DNA of 12,182 nt from RGIG3009 sp045601465 (GTDB taxonomy: Bacteria; Bacillota; Clostridia; Oscillospirales; Acutalibacteraceae). The notes under the pieces were generated by a model. The model searched no databases. It worked only from the letters and a program-made list of their open reading frames with translations, and was not told the DNA's origin. The stretch is taken from contig JAZRZU010000107.1 of the NCBI GenBank assembly GCA_045601465.1, positions 1 through 12,182 on the forward strand. Reading direction: 5' to 3'. Each line of letters begins with the position of its first letter. Position 1 is the stretch's first letter. The position numbers and the translations under genes were made by a program. Shown here in pieces: positions 4,826 to 11,489 of the stretch.

Positions 4826-6343
4826 GTGTCTTACAACTCGACAACAAACGACATTGAACGTGTCGAATTTAATCTCTTTGGTAGACGCGACATTTACGCT
4901 TCCGTTGAGGAAATAACGCCCGAAAATGTCATCGAAGAAGTGAATTCCGCGCTGGTCTTCCATATGCAGAATCTGATGGAAGAGGATTTTCTGTACTGGT
5001 ACCGCCGTGGCGTCACGCCTATTCTTAGCCGAAAAAAGGAACGCAACAGCTTTGTCTTAAACAAGGTTAATGTTGCGCTGGCAGAGGAAATTTGCGCTTT
5101 TAAAAACGGCTATTTTATGACACAGCCTTGTTTTTATACGGCCCGAAACAATGCCTCTCAGAGCAATGTCGACAAAATGAACGAGTATCTTTATCGTTCC
5201 GGCAAACAGCAAGCCGACAACAAAATTGTCGATTGGTTTCATACCGTTGGTAAGGCTGCGCTGTTTGTGGAGCCGGGAGAATCGGACGAAGTTCCATACC
5301 GCGCATATGCGCTTGATCCGCGCTCCGCGTTTGTAATTTATTCCTTGAAGCCCGGAAATCGCCCAGTTATGGGTATGAACATCGTAATTCAGGGCGATGC
5401 ACTTCTTGTCGACGCTTATACCGAAAGCGTGCTGTATCGCTTAAAGGGTTCCTTTAACGGTAGACGTACAACCACATATCCAAACTACGAAGCGCTGGCA
5501 ACCGATATCGTAAAAATCGAACCGAATGTCATCGGAAAAATCCCGATCGTTGAGTACCGTTACAACTCAGTTGACATGGCTGCTTTCGAGCAAGTCCTTG
5601 GGTTGATTGACGCAGCGTCCAGGCTGCAATCGGATAGACTCGACGGCGTGGATCAGTTTATCCAATCGCTGATTGTACTTTATAACGCTGAACTTCCGGA
5701 CGGCGAAACGTCAGACTCGCTGAAGCAGAAGGGCATGATCCTTCTAAAGTCGAGTGGAGAGAATAAAGCCGATATCAAGATTCTTTCGGAACAGCTTAAC
5801 CAAGACCAATCGCAGACTTTCCTTGACAGCATTTACGACGAGATTTATTCTATCTGCGCAATGCCGAGAGTATCGAAACACGGCACAACCTATGACACCA
5901 CAGGGGCAGCCGTTATGGCAAATGCCGGGTTCTATCAGGCAGACGCCGCGGCAAGGAACTGCGAAGATCTGTTTAAAGAGTCGAACAAGTATTTTGACGA
6001 AATTGTGCTTGACATTCTGAAACGCAAGGGCCTTCTTGATCTCAACATTGCGGACTTAGAACTCCACTTTGTGCGCAACGAGAGCGCGAACATTCAGAGC
6101 AAAGCGCAGGCGTTCAACACGCTTCTGTCTTCCGGTCTGCATCCTGAACTGGCTGCCGCGAAGTCCGGCGTTTCCAACGACCCGGCTGGCGACATTAAGC
6201 GTTCTGAGAAGTATCTTGAGATGGTTTGGGGCAATCCTAACAAGGTTGATGAGACCGAAGAGGAAACGGACGGCAAGGGCGAAGCTGAGATTATTGAGGA
6301 AGACAGTTTTAACGGCGAAAACGAAACAGGCGGTTCGGTATGA
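4826..6343 (+). CDS. Phage portal protein, SPP1 gp6-like
   Basis: A 505-aa portal protein: it forms the dodecameric ring at one vertex of the capsid through which TerL pumps DNA and to which the neck attaches. Seen: WYRRGVTPILSRKKER (about 58-73) and LNKVNVALAEEICAFKNGYF (about 78-97), the conserved start of the SPP1-type portal family; a middle alpha/beta part; QSDRLDGVDQF (about 272-282) as in the stem-helix region; and a strongly acidic C-terminal tail (about 473-505, rich in Glu and Asp). I chose GTG at 4826 because GGGGCG lies 6-11 nt ahead. A TTG at 4805 would add seven residues but follows a U-rich tract without a binding site. The stop overlaps the next small ORF by ATGA. Length and neighbours fit the family well. 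Confidence 0.92.
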   Translation: MSYNSTTNDIERVEFNLFGRRDIYASVEEITPENVIEEVNSALVFHMQNLMEEDFLYWYRRGVTPILSRKKERNSFVLNKVNVALAEEICAFKNGYFMTQPCFYTARNNASQSNVDKMNEYLYRSGKQQADNKIVDWFHTVGKAALFVEPGESDEVPYRAYALDPRSAFVIYSLKPGNRPVMGMNIVIQGDALLVDAYTESVLYRLKGSFNGRRTTTYPNYEALATDIVKIEPNVIGKIPIVEYRYNSVDMAAFEQVLGLIDAASRLQSDRLDGVDQFIQSLIVLYNAELPDGETSDSLKQKGMILLKSSGENKADIKILSEQLNQDQSQTFLDSIYDEIYSICAMPRVSKHGTTYDTTGAAVMANAGFYQADAAARNCEDLFKESNKYFDEIVLDILKRKGLLDLNIADLELHFVRNESANIQSKAQAFNTLLSSGLHPELAAAKSGVSNDPAGDIKRSEKYLEMVWGNPNKVDETEEETDGKGEAEIIEEDSFNGENETGGSV

Positions 6344-6513
6344 TAGATGTGTCGAAACTGCCAGATGTGGTTAAAGCGGTTAACGCGATCCTAAACGCCG
6401 GGAACTCCGTAGAACTAAAGCCTGAAGCGAAGGGGCTTGTAGTCGCGGAACAGATACGGTTGTTCAAGGGAAAATTTGAATACATTGGGGACTCCGGGAA
6501 CGAAGAGGAATAA
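6340..6513 (+). CDS. 57-aa ORF translationally coupled to the portal, unknown function
   Basis: A 57-aa protein starting MIDVSKLPDVVKAVNAIL and ending in DSGNEEE. It begins at an ATG whose last two bases are part of the portal stop codon (ATGA), a layout that makes it dependent on portal translation. Seen: two probable short helices (about 7-19 and 33-43) and an acidic tail; no signal peptide, membrane segment or Cys. I do not recognise a family. A strong terminator follows 21 bp after its stop, so it ends the portal transcript. Its codon use and ATGA coupling argue that it is real. A small head accessory protein would fit the place, but that is inference. Confidence 0.65.
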   Translation: MIDVSKLPDVVKAVNAILNAGNSVELKPEAKGLVVAEQIRLFKGKFEYIGDSGNEEE

Positions 6514-6534
6514 GTCCCTGAAGCCGGAAACGAA

Positions 6535-6582
6535 GAGGCTATTACTTACCATGTGGTAGGTTATAGCCTCTTTTTGTTTTTT
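6535..6582 (+). terminator. Strong intrinsic terminator inside the head module
   Basis: GAGGCTAT (6535-6542) pairs perfectly with ATAGCCTC (6563-6570). The inner arms (ACTTACC with GGTAGGT, one G-U pair, after one T-T mismatch) continue the helix to a 4-nt loop, and a T-rich tract TTTTTGTTTTTT follows. The stem is about 15 bp long, one of the best terminators in the window. It separates portal and its small partner from the MuF-like gene, whose ribosome binding site GGAGAG begins right at the end of the T run. Confidence 0.9.
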
Positions 6583-6597
6583 GGAGAGTGAGAATCG

Positions 6598-7149
6598 GTG
6601 ACAGAGCTATTATTTGACAACTTAAACGTGCTGAAAACCGACCTCACCGAAGCGTACAACACCTACGGCTCACTAAAAAACATTCCGGTAAAACTGGATG
6701 ACATAGTGTTAGATTACTTGATCTATGCGTATGTGATGGGTGTTGAGGATGTGAACGAGACATTCGGCACGAATGTTGAAGTGCAAACCGATAGGCTTGA
6801 AATGTCCGTCTATAAGAAAATCGCAGATAAGGATTTTCGGCAACGTGTAGAAGAATATGTCGAGAGTGGTGGCACGGTAGAAGATATTATGCGTATCGCA
6901 GAGACAGACACGACAAGAATATATAACGAAGCCGGACTTGAAACGGCTCAAAAGGTGGGTGCGACACGGAAGACATGGCACACCATGCTCGACGACCGTG
7001 TTCGTGAAACACACGATTACATAGAAGGAATGACAATACCACTCGATGCCAGGTTTTATACATTTGACGGAGATTCTGCTTTATTTCCAGGCGGTTTTAC
7101 GTTACCGGAAAATTCGATAAACTGCCGATGCTACCTGACATATTCTTAA
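6598..7149 (+). CDS. Minor head protein, MuF / SPP1 gp7-like
   Basis: A 183-aa protein of the phage Mu F / SPP1 gp7 head morphogenesis family, a few copies of which bind the portal inside the procapsid and are often ejected with the DNA. Seen in the C-terminal half: ARIAETDTTRIYNEAGL-like helix (about 97-114), then the family signature WHTMLDDRVRETHDYIEGMTI with W127, D133, R136 and H139, ending in NSINCRCYL with Cys 176 and 178. It is short: SPP1 gp7 is about 300 aa, so the N-terminal part is reduced to about 95 residues. GTG start at 6598 with GGAGAG 9 nt upstream. No toxin or nuclease domain is fused to it, unlike MuF polymorphic toxins. It lies directly after the terminator and before the structured scaffold leader. 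Confidence 0.88.
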   Translation: MTELLFDNLNVLKTDLTEAYNTYGSLKNIPVKLDDIVLDYLIYAYVMGVEDVNETFGTNVEVQTDRLEMSVYKKIADKDFRQRVEEYVESGGTVEDIMRIAETDTTRIYNEAGLETAQKVGATRKTWHTMLDDRVRETHDYIEGMTIPLDARFYTFDGDSALFPGGFTLPENSINCRCYLTYS

Positions 7150-7156
7150 CGGATTG

Positions 7157-7261
7157 AACAGCGCAAAAGCGTTGTTAGCATATCACTTGGGAGATCAAGT
7201 ATAAAAGCGCAGGCCGGAAGAGAATCCGGGATACAAGTTTCGCACCATCACGGAAACGTGA
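7157..7261 (+). ncRNA. Four-hairpin structured leader before the scaffold gene
   Basis: Four perfect or near-perfect hairpins follow each other in this gap: AACAGCGC/GCGTTGTT (7157-7164, 7169-7176, AAAA loop, one G-U); ACTTG/CAAGT (7185-7189, 7196-7200); CCGGA/TCCGG (7214-7218, 7225-7229); and TCACG/CGTGA with a GAAA tetraloop (7248-7252, 7257-7261). None has a U tract, so they are not terminators. The segment is noncoding and 24-40 nt ahead of the scaffold ribosome binding site. A cis-acting RNA that controls the highly expressed scaffold and capsid genes, an mRNA stabiliser or a processing site would all fit. Confidence 0.45.
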
Positions 7262-7299
7262 CGACAAAGAAGTCGAAAATTGCAAAGGAGAAATTGAAT

Positions 7300-7830
7300 A
7301 TGGCTAACGAAGAACTCAAAAACGAAGTTCAGACCGAGGACACGCCCGTCGAGGAGAAGACTCCAAAGCTTGACTATGCAGCCGAGTATGAGCGGCTTCT
7401 ACGGGAAAACGACAAACTGAAAAGGGCACAGAGTAATGCGTCCGCAGATGTGTCACGGCTGAAAAAAGAACTCGAAGCAAAAATGAGTGAGGACGAACTT
7501 GCTAAAGCAAAACGAGACGAGGAACTCAACCTACTCCGTAGCGAAAACCAGGCGTATAAAGAGCGCGAAAGAATTGCTTCTTACAAGGCAAAGTTTTTGG
7601 AATCCGGCTATGATGCCGAGACCGCCGAGCATTTAGCGAGTACTCTTCCTGAAGGAATTGATGATGAGTTTTTCAAAAGTCAGAAGTCATTCCTCGAAAG
7701 CACAAAAAACAAGTTCCGTGCAGAAGCGCTTGGCGCGCAGCCGAAGCCTTCTGTTGGCACAACACCTACTGCACAGACCGCAGCCGAAGCGGAACAGGCA
7801 AAACTCCGCAAGATGTTCGGTCTGACATAA
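7300..7830 (+). CDS. Capsid scaffolding protein
   Basis: A 176-aa scaffold that guides assembly of the procapsid shell and leaves before or during packaging. Seen: an acidic N-terminus (EVQTEDTPVEEK), a long charged coiled coil (about 26-98, YERLLRENDKLKR and DELAKAKRDEELNLLRSE), a helical middle part, a Pro/Thr/Ala-rich linker (about 147-162) and a short C-terminal helix AEQAKLRKMFGLT, the kind of segment that binds the capsid. This order is the usual one in Firmicutes siphophages with a separate scaffold (DUF4355-like). I chose ATG at 7300 because AAAGGAG lies 9 nt upstream; an in-frame GTG at 7258 would lie inside a perfect hairpin and has no binding site. It lies directly before the major capsid gene. 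I see no protease motif, so removal would be by exit or by a host or phage protease elsewhere. Confidence 0.88.
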   Translation: MANEELKNEVQTEDTPVEEKTPKLDYAAEYERLLRENDKLKRAQSNASADVSRLKKELEAKMSEDELAKAKRDEELNLLRSENQAYKERERIASYKAKFLESGYDAETAEHLASTLPEGIDDEFFKSQKSFLESTKNKFRAEALGAQPKPSVGTTPTAQTAAEAEQAKLRKMFGLT

Positions 7831-7855
7831 AACAAAAAACAGGAGTGAATCAACT

Positions 7856-8764
7856 ATGGCAAACACCGTTTCCGCGCCGGCAAACAACAGCATCGCATAT
7901 GCGCAGAAGTATCTGCCGCTGCTTGACGAAACTTATAAGGCAAGTTCGCGCACCGCGATCCTTGATACGGCCAGCGATTTCGTTACCTTTACTGGCGCCA
8001 ACACCGTCAACATTTTTAACATCGACCCCGTCGGCATGGGCAACTATGACCGCGACGCCGGATTTGTGCCCGGTGATGTAACCGGAACATGGCAGCCGTA
8101 CGTTCTTGAAACGGATCGCGGCCGTTCGTATCAGGTCGACTTTTTAGACAACGACCAGGCAATGGGATTGGTCGTTCCTAATCTGCTTGGCACCGTAGAA
8201 CGTCAGCACATCATCCCGGAAATTGACGCGTATCGTTTTGCACAGTATGCGTCCGGTGCTGCTTCTGGCAACATCGTAACCGAAACGCTTTCCGCTGGCG
8301 CTGCGACCATCGCTTCGATTGATAGCGCCACCGAAGCGCTCGACAACGCTGAAGTTCCGTATGAAGGACGTATTCTGTTCGTAAGCCCGGCTACTTATCG
8401 CCTTATTAAGGGCGGCGTAACCAGAATGGTTATGAACGGAGACCGCGACGTTAACTACAATGTTGAAATGTACAACGACATGAGAGTTATCACCGTTCCG
8501 CAGCCTCGCTTTAGTACCGCAATCACGCTGAACGCAGCTTCCGCGAGTTCTGACGCCGGTGGATATACCGCGTCCGGTGACAACATCAACTACATGATCA
8601 TTCATCCGTCCGCTGTTCTTCAGGTTATGCAGCACTATGTACCGCGTATCTTTAATCCTGAGCAGAATATCGAAGCTGACGCATGGCGCGTACAGCCGCG
8701 TTACGCTCACGGCGCGTGGGTTAAGCTCCACAAAAAGAACGGCATCTTTGTTTCCCACGCTTAA
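7856..8764 (+). CDS. Major capsid protein, HK97 fold
   Basis: A 302-aa protein expected to form the icosahedral shell. Seen: a short N-terminal arm (MANTVSAPANNSIAYAQKYLP), an early helix ending in DETYKASSRTAIL, a beta-rich region with WQPYVLETDRGRSYQVDFLD (about 81-99), which resembles the E-loop region of this family, a long helix with VERQHIIPEIDAYRFAQYA (about 114-132), and a P-domain to A-domain stretch with RILFVSPATYRLI (about 172-184) and the typical C-terminal AWRVQPRYAHGAWVKLHKKNGIF. Family typing is by composition and order after scaffold. AGGAGTG lies 8 nt before the ATG. The stop overlaps the next ORF as TAATG. Codon use is even and GC-richer than in the leftward operon, as expected for a highly expressed late gene. 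Confidence 0.92.
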   Translation: MANTVSAPANNSIAYAQKYLPLLDETYKASSRTAILDTASDFVTFTGANTVNIFNIDPVGMGNYDRDAGFVPGDVTGTWQPYVLETDRGRSYQVDFLDNDQAMGLVVPNLLGTVERQHIIPEIDAYRFAQYASGAASGNIVTETLSAGAATIASIDSATEALDNAEVPYEGRILFVSPATYRLIKGGVTRMVMNGDRDVNYNVEMYNDMRVITVPQPRFSTAITLNAASASSDAGGYTASGDNINYMIIHPSAVLQVMQHYVPRIFNPEQNIEADAWRVQPRYAHGAWVKLHKKNGIFVSHA

Positions 8765-8895
8765 TGGCGGTGCGAAAAAATCCCGATGGCTCTATCACGG
8801 TTGGAATCATCCGAGAAGAGCCGAAGGAAGAAAAGGCTGTTCAAAAGATTGAAGAGGTTGCAAAGCCAAAGAAGACCTCTTCGAAGAAAAAATAA
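8764..8895 (+). CDS. 43-aa lysine-rich ORF coupled to the capsid gene
   Basis: A 43-aa protein (MAVRKNPDGSITVGIIREEP, then an alternating Glu/Lys part, ending in KPKKTSSKKK). It starts in the capsid stop codon (TAATG), so it should be translated by reinitiation. The N-terminal 18 residues look like a short beta hairpin, the tail is a basic, disordered nucleic-acid-binding-like stretch. Small Lys-rich ORFs at this place are common in Clostridiales phages, with no known role. I do not recognise a family. The next gene has its own strong ribosome binding site 6 bp after this stop. Confidence 0.7.
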   Translation: MAVRKNPDGSITVGIIREEPKEEKAVQKIEEVAKPKKTSSKKK

Positions 8896-8916
8896 CTTTC
8901 AAAAGGAGCGCGCCGT

Positions 8917-9255
8917 ATGTCAGACGCTGAAAAGCTGAGTTATTTAAAAACCGTTCTGTTCCATAGCGACGTTGACGAATCGCACGATACGGAACTGAAT
9001 GTATACCTGACGTTAACGGCACAAGAAATCCTCAACTGGAAGTATTCTCTCTGCGGTGGGGTGCCGGACGGCGCTTCGGTATCCCCCGTGGATGAAGTAA
9101 CGCAAATCATGGCGTGCGCTGCCGGGTTTGGGCATCAAGGGGCACCGGATCAGCTTGTACACACAGAAAACGGAATTAACCGCGAGTGGAAACACGCTGA
9201 TATGGTTGCTTACGTCCGCGACCGTGTCACAATTTGTGCCGGAATTCCGGGGTGA
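8917..9255 (+). CDS. Head-tail connector / adaptor protein
   Basis: A 112-aa protein of the head-tail connector type (HK97 gp6 / SPP1 gp15-like), a ring that docks beneath the portal. Seen: an N-terminal helical part (AEKLSYLKTVLF, then a ELNVYLTLTAQEILNWKY helix, about 26-43) and the conserved end HQGAPDQLVHTENGINREW (about 73-91), corresponding to the sHsENGi.R.. motif common in Firmicutes phage connectors. The helix-loop-helix order and the place right after the capsid fit. AAAAGGAG lies 8 nt ahead of the ATG. The stop TGA overlaps a GTG of the next gene. Confidence 0.82.
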   Translation: MSDAEKLSYLKTVLFHSDVDESHDTELNVYLTLTAQEILNWKYSLCGGVPDGASVSPVDEVTQIMACAAGFGHQGAPDQLVHTENGINREWKHADMVAYVRDRVTICAGIPG

Positions 9256-9260
9256 TTGCC

Positions 9261-9620
9261 ATGATGTGTTTGGGACTTAACAAGCGGACGTTTTACTACT
9301 CGCTTTATTTAGGCGAGACGGACATTGTCGATTCCGAAGGGAACCTTACTGGCGGTAAAGCAAAGCAGTATTCGGAACCCGTTGCTGCGGAAATGAATGT
9401 TTCGGCAGCGCATGGGGACACGTCGGTTGAACAGTTTGGCTTAAATGAGAATTATAGCCGGACGATAGTTACCGACGACATGAACTGCCCAATCGACACG
9501 GACTCTAAGCTGTGGATTGAGATTCCACCGACGGAGCCGTACAACTACCGCGTCGTAAGAGTTGCTAAAAGCCTGAATTCGATCACCTATGCGATCCGGG
9601 AAGTGACCGTGAGTGCCTAA
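9261..9620 (+). CDS. Putative head closure (neck) protein
   Basis: A 119-aa protein in the place of the head closure or second adaptor protein, which seals the packaged head and joins it to the tail. Seen: LNKRTFYYSLYLGETDIVDSE near the N-terminus, GGKAKQYSEPV, AAHGDTSVEQFGLNENYSRTI and DDMNCPIDTDSKLWI, a set of beta-strand segments that I remember as conserved in uncharacterised Clostridiales phage proteins of this position. No named family can be given with certainty. Start: ATG at 9261 preceded by GGGGTGA (9249-9255); the second ATG at 9264 is equally possible, and an upstream TTG at 9234 inside the previous gene is unlikely. The end overlaps the next gene by 8 bp. Confidence 0.7.
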   Translation: MMCLGLNKRTFYYSLYLGETDIVDSEGNLTGGKAKQYSEPVAAEMNVSAAHGDTSVEQFGLNENYSRTIVTDDMNCPIDTDSKLWIEIPPTEPYNYRVVRVAKSLNSITYAIREVTVSA

Positions 9621-10113
9621 GACAATAGACGTAGAGCTTACGCCAGAAGGCGTTGAAAAGTGTCTTCGGGAACTCAAGGAATACTTTGAGTGGGTTGAAC
9701 GAAAGACCAATGAGATCCGCGAAAAGCTGGCAATCATTGGAGCACAAGAAGCATCAATCCGGTTTGCTTCGGCTATGTACGATGGTGTAAACGATGTTTA
9801 CATTGACGTACAAAAGGTTGGGGAAAACGCATGGAAAATTGTTGCCCAGGGCGATGCCGTGTGCTTCATAGAGTTTGGCGCCGGCGTCCATTTTAACGGC
9901 GTTGAGCCTTATCCTAAACCCCGTCCGCAAGGCGTGGTGGGTATCGGTGAATACGGCCTTGGATTAGGCAAGTATGACGGATGGTATTACTTGGACGATA
10001 AAGGTGAACTGGTGTACACACACGGTAACCCGGCGGCAATGCCAATGTACTACGCTGGTCAGGAAATGCGTAGGCAACTACTTGCAATTGCAAAGGAAGT
10101 GTTTGGAAATTGA
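9613..10113 (+). CDS. HK97 gp10-like tail completion / neck protein
   Basis: A 166-aa protein resembling the HK97 gp10-like family, which sits at the head-tail junction and is needed to finish or attach the tail. Seen: an N-terminal helix rich in charged residues (about 12-43), a middle beta part, the signature CFIEFGAGVHF (about 84-94, family usually EFGTG), and the C-terminal THGNPAAMPMYYAGQEMRR, matching the family's PAxPxM-type end. Starts at GTG 9613, overlapping the previous stop, with GGGAAGTGA ahead. Ends in the TTGA overlap with the next gene. Translation of the connector genes is thus coupled. Confidence 0.78.
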   Translation: MPKTIDVELTPEGVEKCLRELKEYFEWVERKTNEIREKLAIIGAQEASIRFASAMYDGVNDVYIDVQKVGENAWKIVAQGDAVCFIEFGAGVHFNGVEPYPKPRPQGVVGIGEYGLGLGKYDGWYYLDDKGELVYTHGNPAAMPMYYAGQEMRRQLLAIAKEVFGN

Positions 10114-10511
10114 GATACTCGCGAAACGCGGTATATACGCGCGTTGTCAACGCAGTAAAAGCTGAATATCCAAACGCCTACTGTGCCGGAATGATTGAAC
10201 CGTTACCGCCGTCTTTCCCGGCTGTGTACGCCACGGAAATTGGTTGGACTACGCCTCAGACTAACGAGACGTTGGAATACGATTCTGACCAATGGGTTTC
10301 GACCTTTGAGGTTCAGGTGTATTCGGCTATTGCAAATGACGCTGGATCCGAAGCGTTCGCAATCATAGACATCGTAAAGCGCACAATGCAGAGCCTTGGC
10401 TATCTCTGCGATATGTGTGAACCGATGCCAAATGTAGACACAACAATTTTCCGTATAATCGGGAGATGGCACAGACAAGTCGGCGGCGGCGACGCGATGC
10501 CGACCACATAA
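10110..10511 (+). CDS. Putative tail terminator / tail completion protein
   Basis: A 133-aa protein in the place of the tail terminator, the ring that caps the tail tube at the head end. Seen: an N-terminal helix (YTRVVNAVKAEYPNAY), a beta part with WVSTFEVQVYSA (about 62-73), a helix AFAIIDIVKRTMQSLGY (about 82-98) and a last strand pair TTIFRIIGRWHRQVG. The alpha/beta order is that of gpU/gp17-type tail terminators. Starts at TTG 10110 in the stop of the previous gene, with no other in-frame start before residue 28. The assignment is mostly by position and fold pattern. Confidence 0.65.
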   Translation: MRYSRNAVYTRVVNAVKAEYPNAYCAGMIEPLPPSFPAVYATEIGWTTPQTNETLEYDSDQWVSTFEVQVYSAIANDAGSEAFAIIDIVKRTMQSLGYLCDMCEPMPNVDTTIFRIIGRWHRQVGGGDAMPTT

Positions 10512-10535
10512 AGAAAAAATAAGGGGTGACACTTA

Positions 10536-11009
10536 ATGGCTGGCGAAGTTACTTCCATTAAATGTAGTGTCTCATATGGCGTGGCGGCTACTCGTCCGAC
10601 GGCAGCGACCGGGTATACCGTGAAACTCACGGGCATCAAAAGCGTTTCTGCCATCAACAACGAGCCGTCCCAGCTTGACACGACTACGTTCGATAATCCT
10701 ACTTTCCGCAGTTATACACTTGGCCTGATTGACGGTGGCGGTAGCGCAACCCTGACGGCCAATAACACGGACTCGTTCCAGACCGAATGGTCTGCTCTCG
10801 TTTCCGCTGCCGCAACTGCTAAAACACAGAGTCCACAGCAGTACGTTTGGTTCTGTGTTCAGTTTGAAGGACTTGCAAACGCGTTTTATTTCCGTGGCGA
10901 GCCGGTTGCGCTTGGCATGAACGACATTGGCGTTGACGAGGTTATTGAAGTTGATGCATACGTTTCTCTGTCTGAGGTCGTAGGCTGGGCGGCAAAACCC
11001 ACAACGTAA
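10536..11009 (+). CDS. Major tail (tube) protein
   Basis: A 157-aa protein expected to polymerise into the tail tube. Seen: small-residue-rich beta strands, TGYTVKLTGIKSVSAI, DTTTFDNPTFRSY (about 49-61), GLIDGGGSATLTANN, and VDEVIEVDAYVSLSEVVGW near the end. The DTTTFD and D.GGS.T motifs are typical for siphophage major tail proteins (gpV/TP901-like). AAGGGGTGA lies 8 nt before the ATG. A tandem hairpin with terminator follows, as is common after this highly expressed gene, and the tail chaperone genes come next in the usual order. Confidence 0.85.
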   Translation: MAGEVTSIKCSVSYGVAATRPTAATGYTVKLTGIKSVSAINNEPSQLDTTTFDNPTFRSYTLGLIDGGGSATLTANNTDSFQTEWSALVSAAATAKTQSPQQYVWFCVQFEGLANAFYFRGEPVALGMNDIGVDEVIEVDAYVSLSEVVGWAAKPTT

Positions 11010-11021
11010 ACACAAAAATTT

Positions 11022-11082
11022 TGGGCATACGCCCACAGGAAAGGGGCATTGTGAATTTAACATTCCGATGCCCCTAATTTTT
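11022..11082 (+). terminator. Tandem hairpins with terminator after the major tail gene
   Basis: TGGGC (11022-11026) and GCCCA (11031-11035) form a small hairpin with an ATAC loop. AGGGGCAT (11042-11049) and ATGCCCCT (11068-11075) form a perfect 8-bp stem with an 18-nt loop, followed by AATTTTTAG. The T run is only five long, so termination may be partial, which would lower expression of the chaperones and tape measure relative to the tube protein. Confidence 0.75.
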
Positions 11083-11116
11083 AGATTGAGATAGTAGTAT
11101 GAAGGAGAATTGAGCA

Positions 11117-11464
11117 ATGGCAAACGAAAAAATTGAACCGGTTACCCTTACAGACAATGATACGGGGATGAAATATGTCCTTGAGTTCGATCGCGACTCC
11201 GTAAAGTTTGCGGAAGCAAGAGGATTTAATATTGAAAAGATTTCTGCTGCCCCAATGACATATATCCCGGACTTTTTCTTCTACGCTTTTAGAATGCATC
11301 ACAAAAACGTAAGCCGTGAGAAAACCGACCGTATGCTATTTGAAGATCTTGAAGGCATGCCCGATGGAATGCTTGAACGGCTTGGACAACTTTGGGCGGT
11401 TCCTTATGATGCACTTGTTCAGGACGAAGACCGAAAAAACGCAAAAATGACGGTTTCCTTCTAA
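11117..11464 (+). CDS. Tail assembly chaperone, gpG-like (zero-frame product)
   Basis: A 115-aa protein in the place of the lambda gpG-type tail assembly chaperone, which coats the tape measure protein until the tube is built. Seen: an N-terminal strand pair (EPVTLTDNDTGMKYVLEFDR), SVKFAEARGF, a hydrophobic helix ISAAPMTYIPDFFFYAFRMHH and the end LGQLWAVPYDALVQDEDRKNAKM. This order is typical for Firmicutes gpG-like proteins. AAGGAGAATTG lies before the ATG. The slippery heptamer A AAA AAC lies at its end (11434-11440), and its stop lies in the loop of the frameshift stem. Confidence 0.82.
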   Translation: MANEKIEPVTLTDNDTGMKYVLEFDRDSVKFAEARGFNIEKISAAPMTYIPDFFFYAFRMHHKNVSREKTDRMLFEDLEGMPDGMLERLGQLWAVPYDALVQDEDRKNAKMTVSF

Positions 11465-11489
11465 CCGAACCGGAAGAAGACAAACCGTC
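11434..11489 (+). promoter_or_regulatory. Programmed -1 ribosomal frameshift signal
   Basis: In the zero frame the codons CGA AAA AAC contain the canonical slippery heptamer A AAA AAC at 11434-11440. Eight nt later GACGGTTT (11449-11456) pairs perfectly with AAACCGTC (11482-11489), an 8-bp stem whose 25-nt loop can hold a smaller CTTC/GAAG helix. The spacer length of 8 nt is as expected. The -1 frame is open from 11410 across the stem and runs into the second chaperone ORF, which has no ribosome binding site of its own. Confidence 0.88.

Noticed and set aside
7258..7299. Upstream GTG start for the scaffold, adding 14 residues
   Set aside because: The GTG sits in the 3' arm of a perfect hairpin with GAAA loop and has no binding site. 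ATG at 7300 has AAAGGAG at ideal spacing.
8144..8758. 204-aa leftward ORF antisense to the major capsid gene
   Set aside because: It is a shadow of the GC-rich, codon-biased capsid gene: no ribosome binding site, no recognisable motif, and complete overlap with a well-supported gene.
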